In this document: positions 23,054-34,583 of the stretch, one piece after another
How positions within the stretch are numbered: position 1 is the first letter of the stretch
Layout of the letters: every line of letters starts with the position of its first letter
NCBI RefSeq assembly: GCF_002575655.3
Contig: NC_053039.3
Location: forward strand, 221,545,622-221,609,621
Source of the DNA: Aegilops tauschii subsp. strangulata
Taxonomy: Eukaryota > Streptophyta > Magnoliopsida > Poales > Poaceae
Direction: 5' to 3'
Length of the DNA stretch: 64,000 nucleotides
Made by a program: the position numbers and the translations under genes
The notes under the pieces: generated by a model
What the model was told of the DNA's origin: nothing
What the model saw: only the letters and a program-made list of their open reading frames with translations
Databases searched by the model: none

Positions 23054-26000
23054 GCATCCCCAAGCTTAATTCCTGCTCGTCCTCGAGTAGGTAAATGATA
23101 AAAAAGATAATTTTTTATGTGGAATGCTACCTAGCATAAACTTGATCATATGTCTAATCATGGCATGAATATTAAGACACGAGTGATTCAAAGCAATAGT
23201 CTATAATTTGACATAAAGACATCAATACTCAGGCATCCCAGCAAACAATCATGTCTTTCAAAATATCAATGCTAAAGAAATCTATCCCTACAAAATCATA
23301 TAGTCTTGTCATGCTCTGTCTTCTTAACACAAAGTATTTATCATGCACAACCCCGATGACAACCCGAGCAATTGGTTCATACTTTTTAACGCGCTTCAGC
23401 TTTTTCAACCCTCACGCAATACATGAGCGCGAGCCATGGATATAGCACTATGGGTGGAATAGAGTATGATGATAGGGGTAAATATAGAGAAGACAAAAAA
23501 GTAAGAAAGTCTCACATCGACGCGGCTAACCAACGGGCTATGGAGATTCCCATCAATTGATATCAACGTGGGGAGTAGGGATTGCCATGCAACGGATGCA
23601 CTAAGAGCTATAAGTGTATGAAAGCTCAATATGAAAACTAAGTGGGTGTGCATCAAATCCTATAATGAAAAATTCCCACTAGTATATGAAAGTGACAACA
23701 TAGGCGACTCTCCATATGAAAAACATGGTGCTACTTTGAAGCACAAATGTGGAACTAGCATGCCCCTTCTCTCTTTCTTTTTTTGTCTTTTTTTGTCTTT
23801 TTATTTTCTCTCATTGTCCGGAGTCTCATCCCGACTTGTGGGGGAATCATAGTCTCCATCATCCTTTACTCACTGGGGCAATGCTCTAAAAATGAATAAT
23901 GATGATCATCACACTTCTATTTACTTATAACTCAAGAGAAATAGAAATTACAACTCGATACATATAACAAAGTATGACTCTATATGAATGCCTTTGGCAG
24001 TGTACCAGGATGTGCAATGATCTAGCATAACAACGATATCAAAAAACGGACAAGCCATGTAAATATCATGCTAGCTATCTTACGATCATGCAAAGCAATA
24101 TGACAATGAATGCTCAAGTCATCAAAACGAAAGCGGTGGAAGTTGCATGGAAATATATCTCGGAATGGCTATGGAAGGGCCATAATAGGTTGGTATGGTA
24201 GCTGTTTTGAGGAAGATATAATAAGGCTTATGTTTGATAGAGCGTATCATATCACGGGGTTTGGATGCACCTGCGAAGTTTGCACCACATCTCGAGGTGA
24301 GAAAGGGCAATGCACGGTACCGTAGAGGCTAGCAAATTGCGGAAAGGTAAGAGTGCGTATAATCCATGGACCCACATTAGTCATAAAGAACTCATATGCT
24401 TATTGCAAAAGTTTATTAGCCCTTGAAGCAAAGTACTACTACGCATGCCCCTAGGGGGATAGATTGGTAGGAAAAGACCATCGCTCGTCCCCGACCGCCA
24501 CTCATAAGGAAGACAATCAATAATAAATCATGCTCCAACTTCATAGCATAACGAGAGACTATACGTGCATGCTTCGGGAATCACAAACCTTAACACCAAT
24601 ATTCTTACTAACCACAACCGTTTACTAGTACCTCCCACATATTACCATATCGCAAAACTATTGCAAGGAATCAAACATATCATATTCAGTCATCCATAAG
24701 TTGTATGTAGGATTTCATGACTAACCATGCGATTGACCAATTCCTATTGACTCTCTAAATAGATATAAGTGAAGCAAGAGAGTTTAATTCTTTCTACAAA
24801 AGATCATGCTCTAATAAATATAAGTGAAGCAAAAGAGCATTATTCTACAAATAACGGTTTTCTATGTGAAGAGAAACAGGCAATCCAAACCTCAAATGAT
24901 ATAAGTGAAGCACATGAAGCATTCAATAAAGCCACACTCAAAAGATATAAGTGAAGTGCAATGAGCATTCTATAAATCAACCATGGACTATCTCATACCA
25001 GCATGCTGCATAAAAGAAAAGTGAAAACTAAGCACAAAAGACGTTCCAAGATTTACACATATCACATGAACGAAACAAAGACGAAAACATACCGATGCTT
25101 GTTGAAGAAAGATGGGATGCCTTCCGGGGCATCCCCAAGCTTAGACGCTTGAGTCTCCTTGAATATTTACTTGGGGTGCCTTGGGCATCCCCAAGTTTGA
25201 GCTCTTGCATCTCCTCCTTCTCCTCATATCGAGACCTCCTCGATCTTTGATCACTTCATCCACACAAAACTCAACAGAGACCTCATGGGATCCGTTAGTA
25301 TAATAAAGCAAATCACTACTTTAAGTACTGTTGCAAACCAATTAATTTTTTTTTGCATTGTAGCTACTATATTATAACTTTTGCATGGCTTATACCACCA
25401 ATAGAATCGATAGTTTCATCAAAACAAGCAAAACAATGCATCAAAAACAGAATATGTCTTAAGCAGGAAAGTCTGTAGTAGTATGAACTCTAACCATACT
25501 TCTGTTACTCCAAATATTCTGAAAGCTTAGGACAAAATAAAAAAAATTGTATAGAAATACTCTGCAAAAAGTTTCAGAAGCTTTTGACATTCCAGTAAAA
25601 AATGTAAAATTTCGCACTAGAGCGAAAGTTTCTGTTTTGCACCGCACATACGAACAAGCAATCTACTCATCCTAAAGGCAAATCTTGGCACAATAATTTT
25701 TCAATACAAAGGATTTGTACAAGGGGATAATTATTTTTGTTGGAAAGTTTCTTTAATTAAGATTCACAAAGTTTCCATGGGCATGAACAAAGTTCAAGGC
25801 TAGCTCCCACTTTCACAATGCTCGTCCCTCTCACTTTCACTTTTCTTTTTGTGAAGTTTTAAGTTCCCCTCTATATTTTTTTGTTTTTAAACTTTATAAA
25901 AGCACTCAACAGAATAAAATGACTCTCTAAAACTTTCGGGTTGTCTCCCTAGCAGCGCTTTCTTTAAAGCCATTAAGCTAGGCATAAAGTGCTCAAGTAA

Positions 26001-26230
26001 TGGATCCACCCGGATCCTAAGGTATATCAAAGCCAATTTAATTAGCAATGATTTGGCATTTAGTAGTGAGCACAAAGCAACATATATCATGCAATGACGA
26101 AGTCTAAATCTCTTCATATGCATCAGCATGTCATACAAGAACAATTCATGCACATCAAGTAAAGGCCAATACATATTATAAGCAGTTTCTTGCAATTTTA
26201 TAGTGTTGGAACATAGAGAGGCGGAGATGT
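23054..26230 (-). mobile_element. Element B internal region, left part, non-coding
   Basis: Next to the LTR the minus strand reads AAGCTTGGGGATGC, a purine-rich tract used by this class, preceded by TCGAGGACGAGCAGGAATT. A second GGGGATGCCC...AAGCTTGGGGATGCC pair lies at 25115-25205. The rest is AT-rich and holds no gag or pol motifs in any frame. Four imperfect copies of ATATAAGTGAAGCA stand at 24760-24960. The region belongs with 27755-28983, from which it is separated by a solo LTR. Together they form about 4.4 kb, too small and too empty for an autonomous element. Confidence 0.7.
24760..24960 (-). repeat. Short tandem motif ATATAAGTGAAGCA, four copies
   Basis: Copies at about 24762, 24818, 24899 and 24942 are each followed by a variant of AGAGCATTCT. 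Spacing varies between 43 and 81 bases, so it is a degenerate tandem block inside the 3' untranslated part of element B. Confidence 0.6.
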
Positions 26231-26235
26231 AGTTC

Positions 26236-27754
26236 TGATACGTCTCCAACGTATCTATAATTTATGAATTATTCATGCTAATACATTATCATTCTTGGAT
26301 GTTTTACAATCATTTTATAGCAACTTTATATCATTTTTTGGGACTAACCTATTGACCCAGTGCCCAATGCCAGTTGTTGTTTTTTTGCTTGTTTTTTACA
26401 TCGCAGGAAATCAATATCAAACGGAGTCCAAAGACCACGAAACTTTTTGTGGATTTTTATGGACCAGAAGACATCCAGTGGGCCAGAGAAGCACCTGGGG
26501 GTGCCTCGAGGGGGGCACAACCCACCAGGGCGCGCCTGTTGTGCCCTCCTCGGTGGCCTCCCGCACCCCCTCTTTACCCTATAAATTCCCAAAAATTCCA
26601 AAAACCCTCGGGTTTAACCTAGATCAGAAGTTCTGCCGCGCAGGCCTCTGTAGCCACCGAAAACCAATCTAGACCCCCTTCTGGCACTCTGCTGGAGTGG
26701 GGAATCATCTCCGTTGGCCATCTTCATCATCCCGTCGGCCACCACGATGAGGAGGGAGTAGTCAACCCTCGGGGCTGAGGGTTTGTACCAGTAGCTATGT
26801 GTTTAATCTCTCTCTCTCGTGTTCTTGAGATGTCATGATCTTGATGTATCGCAGGCTTTGTTAATATAGTAGGATCATATGGTGTTTTCCCCTCTCTATC
26901 TTGTGATGAATTGAGTTTTCCCTTTGAGATTTCGTAATACTTTTATGGATTTGAGAGCACTTGATACATGTCTTGCATATGAATACTCGTGGTGACAATG
27001 GGGTATCATATTGATTCACTTGATATGTGTTTTGGCATTCAACTCATGGATTCCCGCGGTGACAATGAGGTAATATATGCATAGGGGTTGATGCACGTTC
27101 TCGTATTATGTTTCTCCGGTAGAAATCTTGGGCACTCTTTGAGGTTCTTTGTGTTGGATTGAGTATTATGAATCTGAAATTATTTGGTGTTATTTTAGTA
27201 TGAACTCTTGGATAGATCGATCGGAAAGAATAGCTTCGAGGTGGTTTCGTACCCTACAAACGATTTCTTCATATGTTCTCCGCTAGATAGGAACTTTGGA
27301 GTGATTCTTCTTTGCACGTTGAGGGACGGTTTTATGATCCAAATATATTAGCATTGTTGAGAGATTGCACTAGAGAAAGTACGGACCCTAGGACTCATTT
27401 TCAAGCATTGCAATACCGTTTTTGTGCCCGTTTACTATTTGCTACCTTGCTGTTTTTATTTATTTAGATTATAAAAATATATTTCTACCATCAATATTAT
27501 ACTTTTATCATCATCTCTTCGCCAAACTAGTGCACCTATACAATTTGCCATTGTATTGGGTGTCTTGGGGACACAAGAGATTTCTTGTATTTGGTTGCAG
27601 GGTCATTTGAGAGAGACTATCTTCATCCTACGCCTCCCACAGATTGATAAACCTTAGGTCATCCACTTGAGGGAAAATTGCTATTGTCCTACAAAACTCT
27701 GCGCTTGGAGGCCCAACACGTGTCTACAAGAATAAAGTTGCGTAGTAGACATCA
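26236..27754 (+). mobile_element. Solo Athila-like LTR with TSD agttc
   Basis: This 1519-base LTR begins TGATACGTCTCCAACG and ends GTAGTAGACATCA. It is flanked on both sides by agttc (26231-26235 and 27755-27759). A TATA box (CTATAAATT, about 26579) sits in the middle. No internal domain is present, so this is the product of LTR-LTR recombination within one element. It is opposite in orientation to its host, element B. Confidence 0.9.
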
Positions 27755-28983
27755 AGTTCCTCTCTCATAATAATTGCAAGTAGGAGCAGCAAGCACATGC
27801 ATATTATATTCATCAAAATCATCATGTGCAAGGGTAAAAAGCAACCCATCAATGTAATCCTTAATAAAAGCAAGCTTCTCTAATATAGTGTAGTTTGGAG
27901 AATTCAAAACGATAATAGGACTATCATGTGTGGGTGCAATAGCAACAATTTCATTCTTAACATAAGGAACTATAGCCAGTTCATCTCCATAAGCATAATT
28001 CATATTGACATCTTGGCCACAAGCATAGCAAGCATCAAGTTCATCAAAAAGGGATATTTCAAAAGAATCAACGGGATCATAACAATTATCATAGCATTCG
28101 TCCTTCGGTAAGCACGAAGGGAAATTAAACAATGAATGAGTTGAAGAGTTACTCTCATTAGAAGGTGGGCATGGGTAGCTAATTCGATCTTCCTACTTTT
28201 GTTCTTCGCTCTCCTCATCATCTTTTTCATCCAATGAGCTCACAGTTTCATCAATTTCTTCTTCCATATAATCCTGCAAAATATTAGTCTCTCCTTGGAC
28301 AGCGGAGACATTCTCAATACATCAATATTGTAATTGCATTTATAATTATCATATCAATATTTAAGGATAGCAAAATTTTCAGGTCTATAAACTGAATCAT
28401 CAAAATCTTCAAACTTTTCAAGCAAAGATTCAATTTCATAAGCACCCTTAAAAGCAACAAATTCTTCTATCCGTTCCACATCATAGTAATCATATCTACC
28501 ATTAGCATAAGAAGCTAAGGTTTCATTATTGCTAAATTTGCATGAAAAGGGAAGGTGTGGAGCCTTCACCCTGGAGCAACAAGTATAATCATATCACAAT
28601 CATAGCTCATGAAAATACCAATGCAACATATGAATTTGATCCCATAATAGTTTCCCTTTTTGAGTTAAGCGATAATCCCTAAAGTATTCACGTTGATCCA
28701 ATGTTACTCCTATTATCAAGTTGAATGGGGTTTTCTCAGGATTATCAAAGTAGTGCATAATATTTTTCACATAACGAGCATCGAGGGTTTTAGGAGGTTC
28801 CCCATCTCCATGAGTAGCAAGTACAACTTTTTTTTTGGTGTTTCATGTTCCATATCCATAACTAAAGATAGAGAACAACTTAGAACAGAAAATAAAAACT
28901 ACTTAGTGATAAAGCAAACAAGCACACACAAGAATATTCACCCCACGCTATTGCTCCCCCGCAACGGCGCCAAAAAAGGGTCT
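27755..28983 (-). mobile_element. Element B internal region, right part, with gag-like leader ORF
   Basis: A minus-strand frame of 126 codons (28132-27752) is acidic and Asp/Tyr/Cys-rich (DECYDNCYDPVDSFEISLFDEL). It resembles the poorly conserved leader ORFs of non-autonomous Athila-like elements, but I recognise no domain. A second frame at 28569-28354 is similar in composition. The tRNA-Asp primer site (minus strand TTGGCGCCGTTGCGGGGG) lies at 28955-28972, close to the 5' LTR. Confidence 0.6.
28955..28972 (-). promoter_or_regulatory. Element B primer binding site (tRNA-Asp type)
   Basis: On the minus strand TTGGCGCCGTTGCGGGGG stands about a dozen bases from the LTR end. It carries one difference from the element A site (GCGGGG versus GCCGGGG). 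Confidence 0.8.
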
Positions 28984-29161
28984 TGATAACCCACAATTAT
29001 AGGGGATCGTTTGTAGCCTTCTTCGATAAATAAGAGTGTCAAACCCAACGAGGAGCTAAAGGTAGAACAAATATTCCCTCAAGTTCTACCGACCATCGAT
29101 ACAACTCTACGCACACTTGACATTTGCCTTACCTAAAACAAGTATGAAACTATTTTGCAAG
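28984..29161 (-). mobile_element. Element B 5' LTR, inner piece
   Basis: The plus strand begins TGATAACCCACAATTATAGG, the inner end of an Athila-like LTR. It is cut after 178 bases by a solo LTR and resumes at 31488. Confidence 0.85.
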
Positions 29162-31482
29162 TGTAACATCCCAAATTTTCAATTTGGTATGTTATACATA
29201 GATCATCATTGCATATCATGTTTTATTGCATTTTGACAAATCCTCGATAAATCCTAAGCAACTCAAGGACCCTCGGAGAGAGTTGGGGATTTTCTCGAAT
29301 TTTCATATTTGATTTTCATCAAATAATAAGACGAGGATTTTGGTTTTAATTATTTTTCTCTCCGGAAAAATATTTCATTTTAAATAAACGAGAGGAGAAA
29401 ATATGACTTCTCCAAAACAATTGAAATACTGGAGGAAAAATGTTAAAATCATTATTTGGCATTTATTTGGATTTTATTTGCAATTTTTATTGCATTAAAA
29501 ATATTGCATGTTTTCAAAATATTTATTTTGATTTAAAAAAATGTTCACCCTATTCTAGATTTTCTAACTAGACGGGGAAAATTTGTTTCATATTTTTCCG
29601 ATTTTTATTTATTTTTCTACGTATTATTTTCCGCGGAACTTATTTTTTTTTAAAAAAAACCCTAGATCGGTTTTTTTCGGTTTTATTATTTTGCGAGCGT
29701 TTACCGAACCGTTCGTTTTAACGAACGCGTTCGTCAGTTTTTCTCTGATAACGAACGTCCGTTATTTAACCGTTCGTCCGTTTTTCTTTTCGTCGGATTT
29801 TCTCGTTATTTTCTCAGATTCGATTTCTGATCAAATCTTCGATTCTGTTTATTTTCTCGCTCGTTTATCGGAATCAGGCGATTCAAGCGCCTAGGGTTTC
29901 GTCTCGAAATTCTCTTTCCGTTTAACCTACTCAAACAAGTTTTTGCTACAGTAAAATTTGACTTAGATCCAGATTAGCAAACGAAGTTTCTTTCTTTCGC
30001 CGTTTGACTTTCGTTGCTTCTTTCGAGTTGATTCTTTTTGCAAACCGGAGTTCTTAAGTTGAACTTTCTGGTTGGATCTTTCATTCGAGTTTTACCTGTG
30101 CATTAGATGAGTACTGATTGTATGCTTGTTTGTTTGCGATAGAGTACCCGGAGTGTGCCGCTTGTTACTTCGACTCGCTAGGTTTTGCGGATCATCAGCA
30201 AGGCAAGTAACACTTTGATCATACCCCGTTCATACCCAGTTTTTCTTGCATTAGATCTATTTTCCTCAAACACATTGCATGATTAGGATCTAATTAAATT
30301 GTGGGTACTGGGAAGTAGTTGAGGTAGTACCTATTACCTGTTTTCTTATCAAACCCTTGGGAGTTACTTCTACGTTGCTTTTATTATTGCCATGCTATGC
30401 TCGTAGACGTGGATTGGGTTTGAGTGACATTCATGACAGATGTGAGATGTTTAATAATGGTTCAACTTAAGGTGGCAACTAAAACTCACATCTGGGTGGA
30501 TTGAGGCACCTGGAGAACCCAGTGATGCCTGTATGTATAAGGTCCGCCACCCAGGCTCAAAGGGATCATAAGATTGTTCATGCTAGAAACTTCCGTGTGC
30601 AGCCACAAGCTATTATGGGCTCTAGCATAGCTGAGTAGGTTATAGGATCTCTTGAAGAGGTGGACTAGCAGATGTAGGGGAAAGTAGGTGTACCGGTCCA
30701 TCCAGAGTAAAGAGTGATTGTTTCTGAAAGACTGTGTCTCGGTCATCCGTTTCTCAAACATCATGCAGTGCGAGAATCAAGCGGAGGCGATCGAGCCTTG
30801 TGGGGAAAAGTGCGCAAACCTCTGCAGAGTGTACAAACTAATCATGGTTAGCCGTGTCCCCGGTTATGGACAACTTGAGTATCTAGTACTTGGATTATCA
30901 TTTGAATCTCATCACCGTGATACTTATAATTAATTTTGTTGGGTTAATGATGATACTTAATTGGGATTGAGTTGGAGGTACCTTCTCAATGTTTCAACCA
31001 CCATGATAGTTAAATAAAATTTATTCCTTTTGAAGTAGGATAAAATTGGCTTTTCGCAAAAACTGTAACCATAGAGCTTTCCACCAGCCATATATGCATA
31101 TAGTATAGCATTATTATTGTTCATTGCTCTCTATGTGTTACTTTGCCAGCATATTCTATGTGCTAACCCGTTTTTGGGCTGCAAAGTTTCATGTTGCAGA
31201 CTTTTCAGACGACGAGTAAGGTGCTTTAGGTCGTGGTCTTATACTCAGTGATGTCGCTGGAGTGATGGACTCACTTATCTTCCAAGTCTTCCGCTGTTAT
31301 CGTTTTAGATGGCCTTAAGCCATGTTTTTCATACTTTAACTCTTCGGAGTTATTCGTTGTAATAAGTGTGTGATTGCTACTCTGTTATAAATCCTCCATT
31401 TATACTGTGCGTGTCAGCATTACTGATCCAGGGATGACACTGGTGCACAACAGCACATGCCATTTGAGGTCTGGTCGCTACA
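29162..31482 (+). mobile_element. Solo TGTAACATCCC-type LTR with TSD gcaag
   Basis: This 2321-base LTR begins TGTAACATCCCAAATTTTC and ends TCTGGTCGCTACA. It is flanked by gcaag at 29157-29161 and 31483-31487. The TGTAACA start and the length suit a Del/Tekay-type Gypsy LTR. No internal domain remains. A pyrimidine-rich leader-like stretch (29560-30060) with CCCTAG boxes lies in it, and no credible gene. Confidence 0.9.
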
Positions 31483-31487
31483 GCAAG

Positions 31488-32802
31488 AATAAAACCACGA
31501 GTACTTTGCGAGAATAAAACTACGAATAAATTGCAAGGTAATGAAAGTACATAGCTTTTGTCAATGAGAAAGTCATTTGTCCCTAGGCAATCGATAACAA
31601 GTACCGGCAATCATTCTTGCAATTTTATATGAGGGAGAGGCATGAGCTAACATACTTTCTCTACTTGGATCATATGCACTTATGACTGGACCCCTAGAAA
31701 GCATCTGCAACTACTAAAGATCATTAAGGTCGTGAAACCCAATCATAGCATTAAGTATCAAGTCCTCTTTATCCCATACGCAATGACCCACTTACCCGAG
31801 TTTAAGCTTCTGTCACTCTCGCAACCCACCATAAGCGAACCATGAACATATTGCAACACCCTAAAGCGGGGGGGCCCCACATTTGCATGAGACGGAGGGC
31901 ACCGTAGTACAGCACCATAAATAAAATATACAATCATATCAACAAGGATCACGATTAACCCACAGGACAATACAGATCTACTCAAACATCATAGGATAGC
32001 CAAGTATCATTGGGAAATAATATATGGAGTTGAGCACCATGTTTAAGTAGAGATTACGGTGGGGAGAAGGGGTGTTACACCGCTGCATAGAGGGGGAGAG
32101 AGTTGGTCTTGACGTTAGCAAGATTGTTGATGTAGATCGCCGTCACGATCCTTGCCCCGGCGGCACTCCGGCGCCACCGGGAGAGAGGGGGAGAGAGCCT
32201 CCCCCTCCTTCTTCTTCTTCATTGGCCTCCCCCCTAGATGAGAGGAGAGTTCCCCCTCTGGTCCATGGCCTTCATGGCAGCGGAGGGGCGGGAGCCCCTC
32301 CGAGGTTGGATCTCCCTCTCTGTTCTCTTCTGTTTCGCGTTCCCGAGATCTGGCCCTTCACCGTGTCTTCAATTCCGAAGATCCGTAACTCTGATTGCGC
32401 TGAAATTTTTAAACGATTTTTTTCCATAAATTATCTTTCTTGCACCAGAAGAAGGGCCCCAACCGACTTTCGAGGAGGGCATAAGACACCTGGGCGCGCC
32501 AGGGGGTGCCCAGCGCGCCCTGGTGGGTTGTGGTCACTGTGGGCCCCCGTTTGCGCTGATTCCAAGTCATAAAAATCACATATATTCCAAAATAATTGTC
32601 CGTAAATTTTTATCGCGTTTGGACTTTGTTTGATATGGATTTTCTGCGAAACAAAAAACATGCAACAAACAGGACTGACACTAGGCACATGATCAATATG
32701 TTAGTCCAAATAAATCATATAAAATGTTGCCAAAAGTGTATAAAAGTTGTATAATATTGGCATGAAACAATCAAAAATTATAGATATGACGGAGACATAT
32801 CA
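31488..32802 (-). mobile_element. Element B 5' LTR, outer piece
   Basis: This continues the LTR begun at 28984; the two pieces together make about 1.49 kb. It ends GACGGAGACATATCA, i.e. TGATATGTCTCC on its own strand, one base off the usual TGATACG. It is the partner of 22376-23053. The next bases, ccggg, are the predicted target duplication of element B. Confidence 0.85.
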
Positions 32803-33009
32803 CCGGGTCAAATAAAAATAAGTACAGGGATGAGCAATCGATGAAAAAGAGAACAAATGCATATAAAAAAGGAAGGTTGCACACATACCAAGATGTAGGT
32901 GCTTCTACTGCATTTGTTGCATTCTCTTCTTCATTTGCAACTGTCTGTTGTTCATCTTCTCCAAATGATGCATCCATTGATTGGTACAAAGCTTAGCTAT
33001 GTGCCCTAG
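32803..33009 (-). pseudogene. C-terminal remnant of a MULE-type transposase
   Basis: Read on the minus strand from the Sirevirus border, the frame gives LGHIAKLC followed by a basic, Met/Gln-rich tail and a stop near 32890. GHx4C is the last half of a CCHC zinc knuckle, as found at the C terminus of MuDR-type transposases. The match is short. The case rests mainly on the other flank of the Sirevirus (46093-46602), which is a clear minus-strand MULE transposase in the right order. The gene would be one MULE split by element B and the Sirevirus. Confidence 0.45.
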
Positions 33010-34516
33010 TGTAAGTGCATCTAGTGCCCCTTAGTGATTTTGGTGTATTGAAGACTTATAGGTTAAGAGACTAATGAGTTTATGAGTGTACACAGGTCTA
33101 TAAGTCTATGAGGAGTTTGATATTTACAGAGAAAGTCGACCCCTAAAAATGAAGTTCTTCGACTGAAGACTATGGATTTCTGAAGACTTTATGAAGACTT
33201 TGAAAGTGAAGAAATTGGTGTGACCTTGAAGACTTGGTATTCATTCGAGGAACATGAAGTGTGAAGACTTTTGTTTTCGTAGTTTCATTTTCTCTTTCTT
33301 GAGTCATAGGAAACACCGTACTATTAAAGGGGGTCGAGGAAATACTAAGGAAAAATTTCCATGTGATGCTCAACTCAAAATCCTACACCTACCAATCCCT
33401 TCGAGTGAAGCCATTGGAAATCTCATACAGTTCAGTCATATTCTTCAGTGACAGAGACGAAGTTCTTCTGGTCTCTGAGGAATTTGTTCTGACTGAGGAG
33501 TTAGGAATTCGCCAGTGCGGATTGCCTACACAGTGAGGAACATGATAGCCCTGAGGAATTTGAGCCTCAAATTTCCGACTGTTGCTGTGGTACGCGCCAG
33601 CTGTCCCAAAATATCTTATCCACCTAACGGTCATATCATTGAAGGGCATTTATGTCTTATCATGTCGGGCTGCTCCCTAGGCTATAAATAGCCGCCCCCT
33701 ACAACCACTAGCTGGTTGGCTGCTCCGAGAGAAACTGACACTTGTCATTTGAGAGCATCCCATCATACGAGGACTTTGAGCGAAAATCATCGAGTGAGGA
33801 AAACCCAAACCCAAACACCTACAAACCCAAAGTGATTGAGCATCACTGAAGAGATTGATCCTGCGTGCATCCAATGCTTGTTACCTTTGAAGACTGTGCT
33901 TCTTCCAGACGGTTAGGCGTCATGGTCTAGAGCATCCAAGAGGAATTGTGGATCGCCGAGTGACCGAGTTTGTGAAGGTTCGGAAGTCACCTGAAGACTT
34001 ACCACGAGTGATTGGGCGAGGTCTGTGTGACCTTAGCTCAAGGAGAATACGGTGAGGACTGTGTGTCCGGGACTGTGTGTCCTCAGGTTTAAATACCTAG
34101 CAGCTCCAACCAGATGTACAACTGAGACAACAGTTGGAACTGGTCTACCAAATCATTGTCTTCACCAAGCTTACTGGTTCTATTTCCTCAACTCTTTCAT
34201 TTCCTCATTACAGTTGTTGTGCACTTGTTCATATCTGTTTGAAGACTTTGACTGAAGACTTTCTCAATTTCCTTAGTTCAATTTCTTCAGTCTGTTTGTC
34301 TTCATCCTGTGTTACCCTGTGTTTACGCTTTCTGTACTCTGTGCTTGTCTTCATTTCATTATGATGACCATGCTTGTGTTCTGTTATGTCTACTTTTGAG
34401 TACTTATTCCGCTGCAAGTAGTTCTTCGCTAAGGAATTTCCTCACCCGCAAATTCCTCAGTGAAGAATTCATAAAAATCGCCTATTCACCCCCCTCTAGT
34501 CGATAACGCACTTTCA
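33010..34516 (+). mobile_element. Sirevirus (Copia) 5' LTR
   Basis: This LTR of about 1507 bases begins TGTAAGTGCATCTAGTGCC and ends ACGCACTTTCA. It is followed by the initiator-Met primer site. Compared with the 3' LTR over the 900 alignable bases I count about 16 substitutions and one 1-base indel, so the insertion is fairly old. A TATA box (33683-33690) stands mid-LTR. The motif GAAGACT/GAAGA recurs many times. Confidence 0.9.
33683..33690 (+). promoter_or_regulatory. TATA box of the Sirevirus LTR
   Basis: TATAAATA stands in the context CCTAGGCTATAAATAGCC, and is intact in both LTR copies (second at 45864-45871). Confidence 0.65.
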
Positions 34517-34517
34517 A

Positions 34518-34530
34518 TTGGTATCAGAGC
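34518..34530 (+). promoter_or_regulatory. Sirevirus primer binding site
   Basis: TTGGTATCAGAGC begins one base after the LTR end. This is the canonical initiator methionyl-tRNA site. Confidence 0.95.
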
Positions 34531-34583
34531 AAGGTACTCCCTTGTTCTGTGTGATTTTGGTTTAACCGCCTGGAGTTTTAGTT

